Source of the DNA: Macrosoma leucophasiata
Lineage: Eukaryota > Arthropoda > Insecta > Lepidoptera > Hedylidae
Length of the DNA stretch: 64,000 bases
Reading direction: 5' to 3'
Assembly: GCA_036365455.1 (NCBI GenBank)
Contig: JAWQUS010000003.1
Location: forward strand, 6,530,001-6,594,000
Position 1 is the first letter of the stretch, and every line of letters begins with the position of its first letter. The translations under genes and the position numbers were made by a program. Under the pieces are notes generated by a model, which searched no databases, was not told the DNA's origin, and saw nothing but the letters and a program-made list of their open reading frames with translations. This document shows positions 61,205 through 64,000 of this stretch, one piece after another.

Positions 61205-61340
61205 ACAGCATCAGCATACTGGTTTGATCCCCGGGTCCGGAGGAGAGCAGTGGCAATATTTAAAATTTTTGGTAGGTTTCCAGTGCCACCCTCGGAGACT
61301 GGTAATGTGTCTATAGATGTCAGTAGGCTCGCCGCCTTTG
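61205..61340 (+). repeat. tRNA-derived SINE (type 2) remnant
   Basis: TTTGATCCCCGGGTCCGG (B-box-like) then GGTAGGTTTCCAGTGCCACC and GTCAGTAGGCTCGCCGCC. Lies just upstream of the DGGWGW exon on the other strand. Confidence 0.55.
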
Positions 61341-61978
61341 AAATTGAAGTCTATTCAATGAAGAAGACAAGCCTTTTCATATAGAGATTCATTGAGTGTA
61401 TGTAATACTTGGAGGATACTCACTTCGTAATCTCTATTGTAAAAAACCCAATATTTGCTAAATTCACCGATCTGGGGATCAACACTGGGGCTTAAAACCT
61501 CACTATACCAACCGCTAATCAACATAGTCAAATGCAATTATTATTATCTTTCTTATTCCTTTAGTCTGAGTATTATCTAGACAAAATTAAGTACGAGATG
61601 ATACATCACACAAAGTTCTTCAATCTTCGTGTATGCACATTCATATGTGGTAGAGGTGGCTAACGAATCAGATGTGATATCGCACATAGTCATATAAATC
61701 TATGCAATATTTGGTATTGTGCTTTTTCTTTCTTGTTGAGGCCGATCTTTTGTCGTTTACCTTGACATTGTTATTGAACCTTGAATGTCAAATAGACTGT
61801 CAAGTACAAGGTGGCGATTTGTTACCGAACTGCTAGTTGATTGCCATTATCGTTTTATCTCTTAATTGCTATCAATTTCATTTTGACAATGTACTTTCTT
61901 ATTGATTTGTATATTATTTTCAATAATAATAATCTATGATTTTATTGCCGAAACGTAATGCTATTAATTATGTTTTAT

Positions 61979-62056
61979 CTGCTTGTCATTTTTTTTTATT
62001 ACGAGTGAAATAGCAGACTTCCTATTTCACTCGTAATAAAAAAAAATCACAAGCAG
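61979..62056. repeat. Near-perfect palindrome, 35-bp arms
   Basis: Left arm 61979-62013 and right arm 62022-62056 pair at 34 of 35 positions, including CGAGTGAAATAG/CTATTTCACTCG and a nine-base T/A run, around an eight-base loop CAGACTTC. Confidence 0.9.
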
Positions 62057-62159
62057 AATTATAACTACAAATAGCTACGGCTAAAGATGCCTCCAAAACA
62101 TTTGGAAAAATCGCGGCATAATTTACAAGTCTCAAGATCTAATAGGTCACAGCACAAAT

Positions 62160-62562
62160 TTGTTCACAAGTGTTCGATTTACCTCTTTGGAGTTGAAACG
62201 TGGACAGAGAGAAGGACAGAGGATAGATGAATTCGAAATGTGGCGCTGGAGGCGAATATTCCGAATACCATCGACGGCCAATCGCACAAATATGTTATTA
62301 TTCTTTCTCAACTTCATGCAAAGACCAGATTGTCTACAATATGCCTACAACGCATCCTGACGTATTTCGGACACATTATGCGAAAAGGATGTGACAATCT
62401 TGAAGAGACTGGTAATTGTTGGCAAAATTGAAGCCAAGAGAGCGCGGGATCGGTCGCCAACACGATGTTCCGATTTCTAACTAAGTAAAAAAGCTATCCC
62501 TTAATTAAAATTACAACAGGTGGTGATGGAAACTGTGAACCGAAGTCGATGGAAACAGATAA
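62160..62562 (+). mobile_element. LINE remnant (RTE-like C-terminus)
   Basis: Frame-shifted pieces read LSTICLQRILTYFGHIMRK and, nearby, FGVETWTERRTEDR, a pattern of the RTE reverse transcriptase C-terminal region. A truncated tRNA-like retroposon follows directly. Confidence 0.6.
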
Positions 62563-62660
62563 GTTCGAGTCTCGCCTGAAGTCAAATTTTTCTTTCCATT
62601 TTTTCTTTAAGAAATATATGTGTATAACACAAGCATGTGTTAATGCGAAATAATATAAAT
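62563..62660 (+). repeat. tRNA-like retroposon, truncated copy
   Basis: Starts at AGTTCGAGTCTCGCCTGAAG, the T arm of the tRNA-like core, and continues into TTTTTCTTTCCATTTTTTC and the AATGCGAAATAATATAAA tail. Confidence 0.75.
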
Positions 62661-63034
62661 CAGATAGGATAACGCTTAAAAAGGGTTCCAGTGAGCACGA
62701 TCATTAATAACGAGGAACCAGTGTATACCTAAGTAAAATAGGAAACGAATAATCATTATCTAGAAGCTTCTCAGTATGTACAGCTGAGTAAGCTGTACAG
62801 ATGGGTCGGTGCTCTTCCGGTATTAAACTAAATGCGTTTCAATAAACTATAAAACTGAAGTAAAGTTGGTTAAATATTATGAAATTTAATTGGAAGTATA
62901 ATTAGAATAAATTGATGAAATTAAAAAATCGGTTATCCGAGAGTTTTTTTTTCAATTGATGCTGCTTAAGTTAGGAAAGGTTGGAAAACCAATATAAAAA
63001 AAATGGTTTAGTAGAAGTGCGATTGCAAGATTAA

Positions 63035-63180
63035 CCCCCTTATTCATAAACGTATTTTAGCTAAAGTGTTGCGAATCTCTCCTTTGTCTCTTTCTATCCT
63101 GCACATTTGACAATGCAACTGACAAAGACAAAGCATTCTATAGCTAAAACGTATCTAATATACGTTTATGAATAAGGGGG
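63035..63180 (+). mobile_element. MITE with CCCCCTTATTC ends, 146 bp
   Basis: CCCCCTTATTCATAAACGTA to TACGTTTATGAATAAGGGGG. It is flanked by TAA on both sides (63032-63034 and 63181-63183), a 3-bp duplication as made by PIF/Harbinger-type transposases. Confidence 0.85.
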
Positions 63181-63694
63181 TAAGTGTATAACATCATCAG
63201 AATCATTCCATAAGAAGTATTCTGCAAGGAGCATAATGTAAATAATGTACTTATTTAAAGTTAGATTTATGCTAAAGATTCCACTTATCAAGAGAATTAT
63301 GCTAATGCAGATTAATTGTTATTGCAATTAGAGAACGGTAAGTAGCCTGTTGGACAGGATTCATACTCATTAACCATATTTTTTTTCCGCAATAAGTTTA
63401 TCCCTAATGAGTTCGTTCACGTCTATGGTCCATATTTTTATCATTTGTGGTAATTTTTCGGTGAACCAAATAAACGTAAGTGGCCCTCAGGTAAAGGGTA
63501 AAGATGAAATAATGTTTTGCCAAGATATTCCGATTTCAGACTGATATAATTAAGTAACTTGGACGCACCTGTCGGTATGTTGTCATCGACAGTAATGTAA
63601 TTGTTTCTACCCTAGTAATAACCTTGAGTTTGTCTGGGAAAGGTTACTAGGCTATTTCACGAAGACAATATATATAAAGTAAATGGAAACTTAC

Positions 63695-63750
63695 CAAACA
63701 CTGCCAACCCCTATGGAAGCCCTTAAGAATGAAACTCTCACAATCTGATA
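63695..63750 (-). CDS. Candidate upstream exon of the monocarboxylate transporter
   Basis: A 56-nt segment on the minus strand has a strong pyrimidine tract and CTCGCAG acceptor before it and a GTAAGT donor after it. In the frame needed to join the DGGWGW exon it is open (SDCESFILKGFHRGWQCL), but it contains no ATG. It could be a coding exon, a 5' UTR exon or a chance pair of sites. No other transporter sequence is visible upstream in the window. Confidence 0.35.
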
Positions 63751-64000
63751 CTGCGAGGGGTATAAAAGAAAAAAAAAAGGTAATTGCTATTTTTTTATTG
63801 CCTGGATTAAAAAAGTATTTCACAATAATTTGATTCAGTGCTTTTTATACGTAAAAATATTCGTATTGATAAAATCCATAATTTTGTATTAGAAAATGTA
63901 ATTATGTTCAAAATTCTGCATTCGATCCAATCACCGATAAAGAATATTGTTAGTTAAAAACTTAATAAGAAATAAGTTCCAAATACTAAGAAGCCCCAGG
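63751..64000. other. AT-rich end of the window
   Basis: No feature beyond the pyrimidine tract (minus strand) before the candidate exon. Confidence 0.4.

Noticed and set aside
62034..62047. Transcription terminator at the A/T run of the palindrome
   Set aside because: Bacterial-type terminators do not apply to this eukaryotic DNA, and the arms extend well past the run.

Overview
The window is nuclear DNA of an insect, almost certainly a moth or butterfly (Lepidoptera). It has AT-rich, intron-split genes with GT-AG junctions. About half of it is recognisable transposon debris of lepidopteran type: Helitrons that start TC and end in a hairpin plus CAGCTAG, RTE, CR1 and Jockey LINE fragments, tRNA-derived SINEs, a mariner, and several MITE families. 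I see no bacterial operons, viral genes or CRISPR arrays.

Four protein genes are supported. (1) On the + strand, 1814-11029, an Arg/Ser-rich nuclear protein of splicing-factor type, split into at least five exons and probably starting upstream of 1814. (2) On the - strand, 18597-17754, NUS1 (Nogo-B receptor), the non-catalytic subunit of cis-prenyltransferase, in two exons. (3) On the + strand, 21679-24671, the ubiquitin-like FUBI-ribosomal protein S30 fusion (RpS30/FAU) in four coding exons. (4) On the - strand, 61163-34059, an SLC16-type monocarboxylate transporter. Seven coding exons join into 605 codons, with a candidate further exon at 63750-63695. Its longest intron (61037-44414) is 16.6 kb of repeats. 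The genes look like unrelated neighbours, not a pathway.

Layout. 1-11.8 kb: the RS gene with a Helitron and retroposons in its introns. 11.9-17.2 kb: SINEs, a 2.0-kb non-autonomous hAT element flanked by an exact 8-bp target duplication, and retroposon copies. 17.7-18.6 kb: NUS1. 19-20.3 kb: an RTE fragment and a repeat shared with the first gene. 21.4-24.7 kb: RpS30, whose introns hold a Jockey-type LINE tail, a SINE and a retroposon. 24.8-30 kb: LINE remnants, including a 2.4-kb CR1-type element with broken frames. 30-34 kb: mostly unassigned DNA with one MITE. 34-64 kb: the transporter and the elements inside its introns, including a mariner, a composite hAT-like element, another CR1-type LINE (one nonsense codon), fold-back elements, and a tRNA-like multimer with inverted arms.

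The most unusual structure is at 48167-48774. Two copies of a tRNA-like unit and an inverted 98-bp arm of the same unit lie together between 12-bp direct repeats, as if a multimeric transcript had been inserted with a 5' inversion. A roughly 280-bp A-tailed retroposon with no clear Pol III promoter is present in at least 13 readable copies and is the commonest repeat here. Family names for repeats are recognition from memory, not database matches.
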